Origin: a virus
Direction: 5' to 3' (one strand)
IMG/VR virus record: IMGVR_UViG_3300046777_001715
Location: 42,257 to 106,256 of that record
DNA: 64,000 bases
A program made the translations under genes and the position numbers. Positions 17,701 through 26,162 of the stretch are shown one piece after another (the first letter of the stretch is position 1; each line of letters begins with the position of its first letter). The notes under the pieces are model-generated. The model was not told where the DNA came from, searched no databases, and saw only the letters and a list, made by a program, of their open reading frames with translations.

Positions 17701-20700
17701 GAACAGCAAGCTTACCAGTTATGGGAAAGCAGTCCACCCCGTCATTACCTAGAGAAAGATTTGATGAATTTAATATTTCAACAACATCAAAAGCTCCTTA
17801 TCTTCAAGTTCTCCCTACAACATTTATAAAGAATACAAAAAGATTTAATGATGCATTAAAAACTGGAGCAAGTCCAGATGATTTTAGAGAAGTAACTGGA
17901 TCCGATATGGTCAGCTTCTTGGCCTTTTTAAAGGATCAAGGATTAAGGCCAGCACAAGCAAAAGCTTTAGCAGACAGAGCTGCAACACTTTTAAATCAAA
18001 AGGTTAAAAATTCCACAAACCCTATAACAGAAGAAGTATTTGGAGCAATGTTTAACCAATCAACTGTTAGAGCATTGCGTTCTGGGTTTATGCCTTCAAT
18101 GCGTCCAGTAGTAAATACTTTTGGTTACGATAGACATTCAAGAAACCGTGGACTTGAGCCAATGCCTTTCCAAAATGGAGTTACAAGACTTCCTGGTTAT
18201 GGCGGAGGAGATACAATCCCAGCACTTCTTGAGCCAGGAGAGTCTGTTGTTACAAAAACAGCAACTGCTGGTAACGAAGGCGCAATTGCATTTATGAATG
18301 CTGGAGGAAAGATCCCTGGATTTGCTGGAGGAATTACAGCAATTGGAACTAAGATTAGTGCAATGAGAGCATCAAGAGCGGAAAAGCTTGCAGAGAATCC
18401 ATTCTATAAGCCAATGGGAATGGGTGGAAATATTGCTGGATCTATTGGCGGAGGAATAGCTGGAAGAATGACTGGGCTTCCAGGAGGAGAAATTGTAGGT
18501 TCAATAATTGGACCAGCAATTCTTTCAAGAATTATGGGTGTAACAAAAGCTCTTTCTCTTGGAATTAAAACGGGAGCAGGATTTGTAAATACTCTTAAGA
18601 TGATGGGAACTGCACTTAGAATAACTCCATGGGGATTGGCGGCAACTGGTGTTGCAGCACTAGGACTTAAATTATTTAATATGTGGAAAACAGCTAAAGC
18701 GCAAAGCGATGCCGCAGCTCAATCATTTAAGGTAAATGAAAAGCTTGCAGGCCAATTGGGAATTAAATACACCACTTTGTCTGGAAAAATAAAATCTGCA
18801 CAAGAAGATGCTAAGAGACAAAAGCAAATACTTCAAGCCGTTCTTGAAACCAATAGATTGGCAGGCGGAACAGGCGGACTTTCTATGACTATTAAAGAGC
18901 TTAAGGATATGCAGGCTCAAGCAAAGAAGTCTCAACCAGACGTAATCAAGCTATTTGATGCAATGGATAGAAAAGATGTTGTTGCTAATGCTGCAGCAAT
19001 GAAAGCACAATTAGTTGCAGGAGGAATGGCTGCAGATAAAGCAGCAAAGATGATATTTGCAATTATTACAGAATCTAATAAAGCATCTCAAGCAGTTGCT
19101 GCAATTTCTTCTAAGCCGTTTATGGAAATTAAAGATAAGGTTTCTGCAGCAACAGTTTCAGTAAGCACATTTAATAAAGCTATGGGCGTATATGGTGTAA
19201 ATGGAAATGAATTGGCAGCAGCATTTGAAGGATCAATGGATGCAATTGATGCTTACTACAATAGCTTAGTTGGGTCAAAAGACGAAACTGGAAAGATTAT
19301 AACAGAAACAGAAGCTTTAAGAATGACAATGGAAAAGCTAAATGGTTCTGCTGCAACGAATAGGCAACTTGGACAATACAATTTAAATCTTATCCTTAAG
19401 CAAAAGCCAGAGCTTAAGGGAATTCTTTCTGCAACAGATTCAACTGCAGATGCATATGCAAAGATTAAGCTATACACATCTGGAGTAGTAGATGATCTAA
19501 GCAAGATAAGTGGAATGCAAGCTCAAGCAATGCTTGCAGTTCAAAATGCTGTATCTCAAAATGCTACCGCTATGACAACAGATACCTCTATTAAGAATAA
19601 CCCACTAGCTAGCTTAGCAGGACTCGGTGCAGAAGCAGCAAAAGCTTCTAAGACAGCTGCAGCACAAGCAGCCGCAGCATCAAGAGCTGCACAAAGAGAT
19701 ATCTCAAAAGAAGCAGCACTAATTGATAAGAAGATTGCTGCAATTAAAAAAGAGGCGGATGCAAGAAAGAAAGCGCTTCAAGAGCAGCAAGATGCTGCAG
19801 ACGTAGGACTTGCAATACAAGAACAGCAGCTTAGGTATCAAAATGCTTTAGCAACTGGCAATATGAATGAGGCAGCTTCAGCTCAAATTGAAATTCAAAG
19901 ACTTAGTGGTCAACATCAAAATAAGTTGGCTCAAACAGCAATTGAAGATAAGGCAAATAAAGATACAGAAGCTCTTCAAAATAAAAAGGCTGGACTGGAA
20001 GCATCACTTGCAGCTGCACAAAAAGCAGCAGCAGCAGCGGCAGAAAAAGCTTCTCTTGCTGCTGAAAGAGATTCAACAATTAAAACAATTCAGTCAACAA
20101 TTGGAACTCTTATTACAAATGCTGGTCTTACAAACGATAAGGACAAGATTGAGGCATACGGATACCAACTAAGAGATCAACTAGATGCACTCAGAAAGCT
20201 TGGAAAGGCTGGTGTAGCAGCAGCTAACGCTATTGCAATGCCAACAACAATGTCTTACAACGGTTCATCATTAACAACAAAGCCACAGGATTATTCAAAG
20301 GTCATACAAGAACTTGCAAAGAAGAATCTTGAGTCTACAGCGGCAACTGGAAAGTTTAGTGGTTCTGTAGACGACTTTAAAAAAGCTGTTTCAGATTTCC
20401 AAATTGCAGCAGGTGGCGGAACATCAAAGTCAAGCGCTATCTCAATTGATTACAATGCTAAGTATAGAAAAGACCCTAAAAAACAAAATATTCTAGATGA
20501 TGATTCAAAGAAAGCAATTGTAAAAGATTATGGATTTAAGGCTGGACAGTATTTTGAATACGACGGAAGAGTTTATCGTGTTAAGTCAGCCACAGATATT
20601 GTGGCACAAAATTACGCAGAAGGTGGAGCAATTTACGGAGCAGGATCATCAACATCAGATTCAATTCCAGCAATGCTTTCAAACGGAGAATTTGTTGTAA

Positions 20701-20993
20701 AGGCTTCAGCTGTTCAAAAGTATGGTGTCGGAACAATGGAAGCAATTAATTCTATGAAATATGCTGCTGGAGGAATGGTTTCTTCATACGGTAGCGCAAA
20801 TAAATATGCTACTGGAGGAAGAATTAGATTCAACGATGGCGGTATGGCAGGAAATGCTATTGGAACTAATGTGGTAATAAATAATGACATTACTGTTAAT
20901 GGAACTAATTTGACTGGACAAGAAATTGCACAGGCTATAATGGTAGAACAAAACAGACAAATTTCAATGTCTGGAAAGCAGAGGAACTTCTAA
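14703..20993 (+). CDS. Tape measure protein
   Basis: At 2096 residues this is by far the longest gene, as usual for tape measures, and it directly follows the tail chaperone. It starts at GTG behind GAGGAG. The N-terminal part is coiled coil; RQLTVGLTVPMAAFGAAAAKAFREADQELVRLTKVYGG marks the conserved tape-measure core. Hydrophobic segments occur near 540-570 and between about 1240 and 1340. Two related Gly-rich loops (DTIPALLEPGESVVTK near 1170 and DSIPAMLSNGEFVVKA near 1985) flank a long helical region. No muralytic domain is evident. At about 0.15 nm per residue a tail near 300 nm is expected. Confidence 0.92.
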   Translation: MAENINTNITANADFSGLISQIHKAVSQLTLLQQKLGSSNVALTQQIAATNNAFSDVLRKSNQFNTHFVTLASDTEKFGKALDSGKLKLRDYYQHWQQYHRQAGGMIRDLAKQQTALQNAIVQPMGRNQKGQMQFNVHVPTGIDELANKTKLARTEMSILNKVMQDGSNSLINWGKNTQWAGRQLTVGLTVPMAAFGAAAAKAFREADQELVRLTKVYGGLSKTSDAELGKVRADAVATARELSSAYGVSFKETLSLAADIAATGKTGNELLGSIRETTRLTVLGEIDKQEAMKATLAIQNAFKQNTDELAKSINFLNAVENQTSTTLEDLVEAIPRAGTIVKGLGGGVEDLALMMVAMKEGGVDAASAANGLKSALGSLINPTKVAKEQFAGFGINLTQIVEGNAGNITATIMELQKAMEKLNPLQKQQAIETLFGKYQFARMGALFDNLGKQGSQTLQVLDLMKASTDDLAQVAGRELGMITESASGKYRRALESLKADLATVGEQFLGIATGLLNFANGVVNAFNKMPEPIKKMVTLLGGLTAVAGPIIMLTGVFANFLGYVMKGFSAIRAFFSHAEGFKLLTPEMMAANQAGTLVEKTFYSDATAAKVLTTALNGMRLEMQQIATLSRSGTVTAKPIIAGAAEGVGIASYDFAHYNPQSKLSEEARLAQTFHTSVPLDPSTNKKIGQNPQMMAMPGTTLPNVPGLTTINGASTAINAKEAAKWHTQMTVMAMRSKDEIMAVEKIIDSTGKLPAEFMADFSHILPKMEAITSTAAASSARVAAAAQAGILTVEKSQAALTAINAKMIERMNALSIASGVPLDRMTVVPGTGTTIATGTAIDKNTDYNMRSTLRSGAGRAGSITSKIAKAVGTSVRRIKFATGVTALGKFLPKFTDMRKAAAAAKMLREYSTRSGGIGGTRTPNLRPPKPGKRGRSGASTGKASESGMGTSFRDFSKRDSDLYEDSWWKEVGVTPTAKGIGADDEYLVHAITPAFKKRTASLPVMGKQSTPSLPRERFDEFNISTTSKAPYLQVLPTTFIKNTKRFNDALKTGASPDDFREVTGSDMVSFLAFLKDQGLRPAQAKALADRAATLLNQKVKNSTNPITEEVFGAMFNQSTVRALRSGFMPSMRPVVNTFGYDRHSRNRGLEPMPFQNGVTRLPGYGGGDTIPALLEPGESVVTKTATAGNEGAIAFMNAGGKIPGFAGGITAIGTKISAMRASRAEKLAENPFYKPMGMGGNIAGSIGGGIAGRMTGLPGGEIVGSIIGPAILSRIMGVTKALSLGIKTGAGFVNTLKMMGTALRITPWGLAATGVAALGLKLFNMWKTAKAQSDAAAQSFKVNEKLAGQLGIKYTTLSGKIKSAQEDAKRQKQILQAVLETNRLAGGTGGLSMTIKELKDMQAQAKKSQPDVIKLFDAMDRKDVVANAAAMKAQLVAGGMAADKAAKMIFAIITESNKASQAVAAISSKPFMEIKDKVSAATVSVSTFNKAMGVYGVNGNELAAAFEGSMDAIDAYYNSLVGSKDETGKIITETEALRMTMEKLNGSAATNRQLGQYNLNLILKQKPELKGILSATDSTADAYAKIKLYTSGVVDDLSKISGMQAQAMLAVQNAVSQNATAMTTDTSIKNNPLASLAGLGAEAAKASKTAAAQAAAASRAAQRDISKEAALIDKKIAAIKKEADARKKALQEQQDAADVGLAIQEQQLRYQNALATGNMNEAASAQIEIQRLSGQHQNKLAQTAIEDKANKDTEALQNKKAGLEASLAAAQKAAAAAAEKASLAAERDSTIKTIQSTIGTLITNAGLTNDKDKIEAYGYQLRDQLDALRKLGKAGVAAANAIAMPTTMSYNGSSLTTKPQDYSKVIQELAKKNLESTAATGKFSGSVDDFKKAVSDFQIAAGGGTSKSSAISIDYNAKYRKDPKKQNILDDDSKKAIVKDYGFKAGQYFEYDGRVYRVKSATDIVAQNYAEGGAIYGAGSSTSDSIPAMLSNGEFVVKASAVQKYGVGTMEAINSMKYAAGGMVSSYGSANKYATGGRIRFNDGGMAGNAIGTNVVINNDITVNGTNLTGQEIAQAIMVEQNRQISMSGKQRNF

Positions 20994-21451
20994 TGGCTAC
21001 AGTATATCTTCCACAAGGGTCAGTATTGTTTATTGATAATTCAACATCTGGCGCTGCAACATGGCAAAAGGTTACAGAGCATAATAGGTCTGCAATTGCA
21101 ATGGATACAGAAAGATTTGAAAAGGTTCAAAGAATGTCCAACGGAACATTGAGAAAGATATTTATAGCTGACAAAAAAACATTTAATACTGCCTGGTCAA
21201 TGTTGCCTTCATATAGTACAATGACAGTAGATGGTGGTTGGGGAGCAGAAGACATTAGGTCTTTCTATCATAGCGCAAAAGGTCAAGGAACATTTAAAAT
21301 TAAGATTGCATATAGTGCAGCAAGAACTGAAGAATTTACAGTTTCGTTTACATCGGCTAACTTTACTATTGTAAAAAGAAACGTTAAGGCAAAAACATCT
21401 GACGCTGCACAAGAATTCTGGGATGTTAACTTTGCACTGGAAGAGGTATAA
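20993..21451 (+). CDS. Distal tail-type minor protein
   Basis: The 152-residue protein starts by TAATG overlap with the tape measure. It is beta-rich (MATVYLPQGSVLFIDN; FTVSFTSANFTIVKRNVK) and of the size of small distal tail subunits that attach below the tube. No catalytic motif is seen. Assignment rests on position between tape measure and tail hub. Confidence 0.55.
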   Translation: MATVYLPQGSVLFIDNSTSGAATWQKVTEHNRSAIAMDTERFEKVQRMSNGTLRKIFIADKKTFNTAWSMLPSYSTMTVDGGWGAEDIRSFYHSAKGQGTFKIKIAYSAARTEEFTVSFTSANFTIVKRNVKAKTSDAAQEFWDVNFALEEV

Positions 21452-23433
21452 TGATTCCAGTTGTGCAAGGGGTAAAAGACCTACTAAATAAAAATACATC
21501 TTTATCCATAGGGGCTGGTGCCACAATGGATATTAATGTCAACTCCATGGTTTCATTTACACCCACATCAATTACTGGAACAGAGTATCAAACAATTAAT
21601 GGGCGTCAGCCATTTAAAAAGTTATTTCCTTTAGATACAATTATTAAGCCTTCAAGACCACAGCTTGCTGGAATTAAATATGGAATTTCTGGAGACATTC
21701 AAACTAAAACATATGCTGATCCAAAATCGGTTGACTATAAGCCATCTGCTCAATCTGCAAATGTTATTAAGTATAGAACTTACTTTCCAGGAAATTCTGT
21801 ATACTATAAGTATTGGCTTACGCCTTTAAATACACCAGCATCAGTTTCAATTACTTACCCCAAAACAGTATACGCAAACAAGGTAACCCTTAAGTTTGAG
21901 ATCAGCCACGCAACACCATCTGCTTGGACAATTAATATTGGCGGGACAACAGTGTCTGGTACTGCTGCAGACATTAAAAGCTTTACAAGTACTGGAAATG
22001 ATGCAGGAACAGTTTCAATATATTACAATGGAACAACATGGTCAAAGAATGTTTCAGACTTAAACCTATCATCATTTAAATCATTTACCACTTTGGCTAT
22101 GACAGCCACAAACCCAGGCGGATACATTGGGGTAATTGAACTGGCACCACATTATGTAACAGACATTTCCCAGTACATAGTGGACTTTGACCTAAGAAAA
22201 GAATCTTCTGCAAGTACAGAAGCGCTTGTTCCAGTTGGAAATATTACTGCAAACTCACTAACCTTGAACTTAAACGCATATAGGGGAACAACTTCTTCAG
22301 GCACAATTCCATTTAAATCGTATTCCAAATCAGATGTGATTGATACATCAAATATTTATTTTCACAAAAATGCTGAAGTAAATCTATTTATTAAGCTGTA
22401 TGATGCAGCAGGAGAGTCTTTAGATACTCGTGGAAAATATTATAGAATTCAGCAAGGAATATTCTATTTAGATCAATGGAGTATATCTGAGTTTGGAGAT
22501 GCAACACTAGACTTACTAGATGCTGCAAAAACTTTGCAAGACACACTTGCTCCAGATTTATTGTGTGAGGGATACTCATCTATTGCGATTATTAGAAGGC
22601 TATTGGATTCTGTTGGATTTACAAATTACACTTTTAAGTACAAAGAAAATGATAACTCTATAATCTCTCCAAATTATTGGTGGTCGGATAGCACAGCAAC
22701 TGTTTGGGAAAATCTTCAATCGTTGTGCAGGGACTCACAAATGAGTGCCTTTGTTGATGAATTTGGAACACTTCAGTTCTACACAAGGGAATACCTTTTT
22801 GGCACAGCTGACACATCCTGGACTTTTAGATATGATGCACTTAAAGATGCACAGCAAAACATATTAGAACATGCCAACATTGAATCTTTTAACAAGGTAG
22901 ATCTTCCTTCAGCAAATCAGGTAAAGGTTGTTTACTACAGCACAGTTACATCTTCTTATGAGCAAAGCAGCGCACCTCTTTGGTCTTCTGGCACTTCTTG
23001 GCTTGCGGCGGCGGCCCTTACAGAAAATTTATTGGCAACAGACTTACCTACAACTACAACAAAAGTTTATATGACAATTAAACCAATAACATTAAATACA
23101 CTTTCAGAAGAGCAGACTGTTTATAGTTTTTCTGGACATTTCCTTTTGGGGTCAGAAGTAATTGAATATGACGCAATTCAATATCAGTACACTGATATAT
23201 CAACTGGATTACCAGCAACAATAGATGTTACTGGAGAGTCAGATTTGTTAAAATATCGTGGCAAGGCAGCGATTGTACAAAATGGTCCAAAGTTTTCAAC
23301 TACATTTGTCCCAAGCGGAAAATACAGAGTTAAAACAAGAGGAGCATTTGGAACAACAGTTGAAAATCACTATGTGAATGCAAAACAAGAAGCAGCTGGC
23401 TGGGTAGGAAAATCAGGGGCGGTGTGGAAATAA
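21451..23433 (+). CDS. Minor tail protein, probable tail hub
   Basis: The 660-residue protein starts at TAATG. The N-terminal half is made of beta domains (about 1-260, including a jelly-roll-like NKVTLKFEISHATPSAWTIN). The middle region (about 260-500) resembles Tal/gp27-like hub folds: a SDVIDTSNIYFHKNAEVNLFIK segment, WSISEFGDATLDLLDAAK, then a helical YSSIAIIRRLLDSVGF and VWENLQSLCRDSQMSAFVDEFGTLQFYTRE. Tail hubs close the tube tip and hold fibres. No lytic domain is visible. Confidence 0.6.
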   Translation: MIPVVQGVKDLLNKNTSLSIGAGATMDINVNSMVSFTPTSITGTEYQTINGRQPFKKLFPLDTIIKPSRPQLAGIKYGISGDIQTKTYADPKSVDYKPSAQSANVIKYRTYFPGNSVYYKYWLTPLNTPASVSITYPKTVYANKVTLKFEISHATPSAWTINIGGTTVSGTAADIKSFTSTGNDAGTVSIYYNGTTWSKNVSDLNLSSFKSFTTLAMTATNPGGYIGVIELAPHYVTDISQYIVDFDLRKESSASTEALVPVGNITANSLTLNLNAYRGTTSSGTIPFKSYSKSDVIDTSNIYFHKNAEVNLFIKLYDAAGESLDTRGKYYRIQQGIFYLDQWSISEFGDATLDLLDAAKTLQDTLAPDLLCEGYSSIAIIRRLLDSVGFTNYTFKYKENDNSIISPNYWWSDSTATVWENLQSLCRDSQMSAFVDEFGTLQFYTREYLFGTADTSWTFRYDALKDAQQNILEHANIESFNKVDLPSANQVKVVYYSTVTSSYEQSSAPLWSSGTSWLAAAALTENLLATDLPTTTTKVYMTIKPITLNTLSEEQTVYSFSGHFLLGSEVIEYDAIQYQYTDISTGLPATIDVTGESDLLKYRGKAAIVQNGPKFSTTFVPSGKYRVKTRGAFGTTVENHYVNAKQEAAGWVGKSGAVWK

Positions 23434-24833
23434 TGGGAGTAGCATGGGATGTACTAGATGGCGGTTACGCAGGATATACTTCTGCTGGTTCATATGGAGT
23501 AACTGATACTTCTTCTGCAACATATGATGGGGTTGAAGAAATTTCTTCTTATAATATAGACAAAGAATTTACTGTAGAAAGATCTTTGCTAACAGTAAAT
23601 ACAGATCAATCTGATAAAACAGTTTCAATTGTTTCTAAGGCTACGTCTATATCAACAACAAGCCAGTACTACGCATTTGGAACAACAATGTTCTTTAAGC
23701 CTACACTAGAAGACTTAAAGCAGAATGCTGGGTTAGGATTTTTTATTAGCGGGTCAGGAACAACTGGTTACTATGTTCAGATCAAAACCACATCTACTGC
23801 TGCAGCTCAAGGCGGTAACGAATTTAAATTTTTAAAGGTCTACAAAGGCAATATAACTCCTTTAGAAGATTCTCAGGGAGTTAAGGATGCCCAAAAATTA
23901 ACTGCAGTATACAGTGGCTCTGCATATAAAATAGATGTTTACGTAAAAGTATCAGCAAATAGAATTGATTTTGTTGGATATGTAAATGGATTTAAAATAA
24001 CAGCATCTGATACTGGAACAAAGTATACTGCTGCAGGAGTTACTTCTACAATAGCAAAGTTGCCAACCACTTCAAATGTTGGAATTTATGCAAGACAGGG
24101 TTCAGCGTCATTTGACTATGTTTACGCAATTCCAATTACAAAAGACCAGTACGAAAATGCAGAGCTGTTTAATGTTTACCAAAGACAGTTCGCTAATACC
24201 GCAGTAACAAATTCATACGGCGACCTTTTTGTTACTGGAATTGGAAAGGTTGAACAAACAGAAAAGGGATACATAGAAGAGTTTGGCCCAGTTGCAAGAG
24301 AAATCAGAACCGTTAAAGTAAGGTATGATGCTACACCAGCGTATCCAAAATATGCAACAACTGGAGTAAATAAAGCCGTAACAGTTATTGCTTCAAATCT
24401 TTCAACTTTTACTGGAGAAATGTATGTCCTAAATAATTCTGGAACCTATGTTCCTCTGGATGATTCAGCAGGCACCTCCTTTGCTATTATTGGAAATAGC
24501 GTTGTTCAGTCTAGCCCACTTACATATACTGAGGAGACTTCAGACCCATATTCTCCAGTAGAGCCAGTATCTTTTGATTCTCAATGGATTCAAAAAATAG
24601 ATGACGCTAAAAATTTATATGACTGGATTACAAATCAGTGGAAAAATAAGCAAAGCGTAGTAAAGATAAAGACCTTTGCAAACCCACTAATTTCTGTTGG
24701 GGATGTAATATCGGTTAATTATCCATTTAATGGTTTAGACGGAACTCAAAAATTTGTAGTAACAAATGTAACTCAATCATGGGGGGATGGATTAAATACC
24801 GAATTAGTAGCTAGATCTATTTATAGCTCATAA
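23433..24833 (+). CDS. Concanavalin-like minor tail protein
   Basis: ATG at 23433 overlaps the previous stop (TAATG) and is preferred over an in-frame GTG at 23424. The 466-residue product contains a lectin-like beta sandwich (about 40-235: TTMFFKPTLEDLKQNAGLGFFISG, then IDFVGYVNGFKIT), followed by a strand-rich region ending in ISVGDVISVNYPFNGLDG. It lies between the hub and a proline-rich linker protein, so a baseplate or fibre-base role is likely. No enzyme motif is seen. Confidence 0.55.
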   Translation: MGVAWDVLDGGYAGYTSAGSYGVTDTSSATYDGVEEISSYNIDKEFTVERSLLTVNTDQSDKTVSIVSKATSISTTSQYYAFGTTMFFKPTLEDLKQNAGLGFFISGSGTTGYYVQIKTTSTAAAQGGNEFKFLKVYKGNITPLEDSQGVKDAQKLTAVYSGSAYKIDVYVKVSANRIDFVGYVNGFKITASDTGTKYTAAGVTSTIAKLPTTSNVGIYARQGSASFDYVYAIPITKDQYENAELFNVYQRQFANTAVTNSYGDLFVTGIGKVEQTEKGYIEEFGPVAREIRTVKVRYDATPAYPKYATTGVNKAVTVIASNLSTFTGEMYVLNNSGTYVPLDDSAGTSFAIIGNSVVQSSPLTYTEETSDPYSPVEPVSFDSQWIQKIDDAKNLYDWITNQWKNKQSVVKIKTFANPLISVGDVISVNYPFNGLDGTQKFVVTNVTQSWGDGLNTELVARSIYSS

Positions 24834-24834
24834 A

Positions 24835-24843
24835 TGGTATAAT
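24835..24843 (+). promoter_or_regulatory. Leaderless extended -10 promoter
   Basis: TGGTATAAT (24835-24843) ends 6 bases before the ATG at 24850 with only adenines between. No -35 box or ribosome site is seen, so an extended -10, leaderless promoter is inferred. Confidence 0.55.
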
Positions 24844-24849
24844 AAAAAA

Positions 24850-25290
24850 ATGGCCAAAGATAATGTTTCAAGTAATGAAGTCGGGAAGAATGCCCCGATA
24901 TTCCTTGTTGAAGGCTCCCCAGAATTAGTAGATATTGATCCTTTATTTGTTAGAATAGTAGGATCTGGAAAACTAAAAAACTATGGTGGAGACGCATATT
25001 GGGGAAGCGGAGAATCTCTTGGCGGAAGTAGCGGTAACCCAAGCCCAATTCCAGTTCCAATTCCAAGCCCAGGTGAACCACCAGTAGACCCTTGGTTAGA
25101 CCCAGATCCAGGAAAAGCAGATTACGTAATTACAGTAGTTGGTTTTCCGCCAGATCTTTCAGATATACAAATAAAAAGCCAGGAGGTTGATTTCAGCGTT
25201 ACACCACCAAGAATTAATGTAACATTTAGAGTACGTAATTCAACTGGAAGACAAGTCGTAGGACTGAATGCGCTGGTGCCAAAACAATGA
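24850..25290 (+). CDS. Proline-rich linker-type tail protein
   Basis: The 146-residue product has an N-terminal segment (APIFLVEGSPELVDIDPLFVRIVGSGKLKNYG), a Gly/Ser/Pro-rich linker (about residues 55-90, repeating PIPVPIPSP), and a C-terminal beta domain (DYVITVVGFPPDLSD onward). It looks like a flexible adaptor that joins two virion parts. The ATG is probably leaderless. Its stop overlaps the next ATG by 4 bases. No family is recognised. Confidence 0.55.
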   Translation: MAKDNVSSNEVGKNAPIFLVEGSPELVDIDPLFVRIVGSGKLKNYGGDAYWGSGESLGGSSGNPSPIPVPIPSPGEPPVDPWLDPDPGKADYVITVVGFPPDLSDIQIKSQEVDFSVTPPRINVTFRVRNSTGRQVVGLNALVPKQ

Positions 25291-26162
25291 TAACTAAATT
25301 TGGAAAAAGATTTTTAGCACAATACTTAGCTGGCAATGTTAGATTTCCTGCACAGGATCTAGCCGTTGGAATTGATTCAACTGCAGCAAACACAAACGGT
25401 AATGATACAAGGCTAGGATTTGAATTTTACAGGCTGCCAGTAACACTGGGTACAATTGACATTCAGACAGACGAAAATGGAAATAGTACATACGCTGTAG
25501 TTTATAAAACAACACTTCCTCAAGACGTTGCTGGTAAAATTACAGAGATAGGGCTATATCCTTCATCAAGAGATTCCATAAATAACTTCGACAGCAAGTT
25601 TATTTCAGACTTTGAGAATAATTTGGTTTGGGTAGACGAGAATGAAATTAATCCAGAAATTGTAAGTACACCTTCTCCAAGAATTGGTGCAACAATGTTT
25701 AAGGTTGAAGCACCTTCATCTTCAAGTAAGGAATATAAATCAAAATATGATTCATTCAATATGTCTGGGTACAGCACAAACGACACCGTCACCCTTGCAT
25801 TTAATCAGGCGGATTTAAATCTTTTATCTATTAAGATTAAGTTCTATAGTTCAGATACAAGCTATTTGTATGCAACATTAAATAATCTAACAACAGTTGG
25901 CGAAAATATAAAAAGCATTAGCGTTGGTTCTTTGTTGACTTCTGGAACTCCAGACCTAACTTCTATTACAAAAGTTGGCTTAGAAGTAACGGCAAAAAGC
26001 ACTGGCACCACAGTTGTTTATTTAGATGGATTAAGAATTAATGACGAGGACACCTTTGACCCAAGATTCGGATTGATTGCACGTTCTGTTTTATCATCAA
26101 CTTTAGAAAAGAAAGCTGGAAGACCAGCAGACATTGAATATAGAATGGGACTTAATTTCTGA
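25287..26162 (+). CDS. Tail fibre-type structural protein
   Basis: The 291-residue protein begins MITKFGKRFLAQYLAGN, continues with GIDSTAANTNGNDTRLGFEFYRLPV and AVVYKTTLPQDVAGKITEIGLYP, a pattern known from N-terminal, baseplate-attached parts of tail fibre proteins. A central beta sandwich (about 125-260) looks lectin-like. It ends TGATGG into the next fibre gene. Host-binding or fibre attachment is inferred. Confidence 0.55.
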   Translation: MITKFGKRFLAQYLAGNVRFPAQDLAVGIDSTAANTNGNDTRLGFEFYRLPVTLGTIDIQTDENGNSTYAVVYKTTLPQDVAGKITEIGLYPSSRDSINNFDSKFISDFENNLVWVDENEINPEIVSTPSPRIGATMFKVEAPSSSSKEYKSKYDSFNMSGYSTNDTVTLAFNQADLNLLSIKIKFYSSDTSYLYATLNNLTTVGENIKSISVGSLLTSGTPDLTSITKVGLEVTAKSTGTTVVYLDGLRINDEDTFDPRFGLIARSVLSSTLEKKAGRPADIEYRMGLNF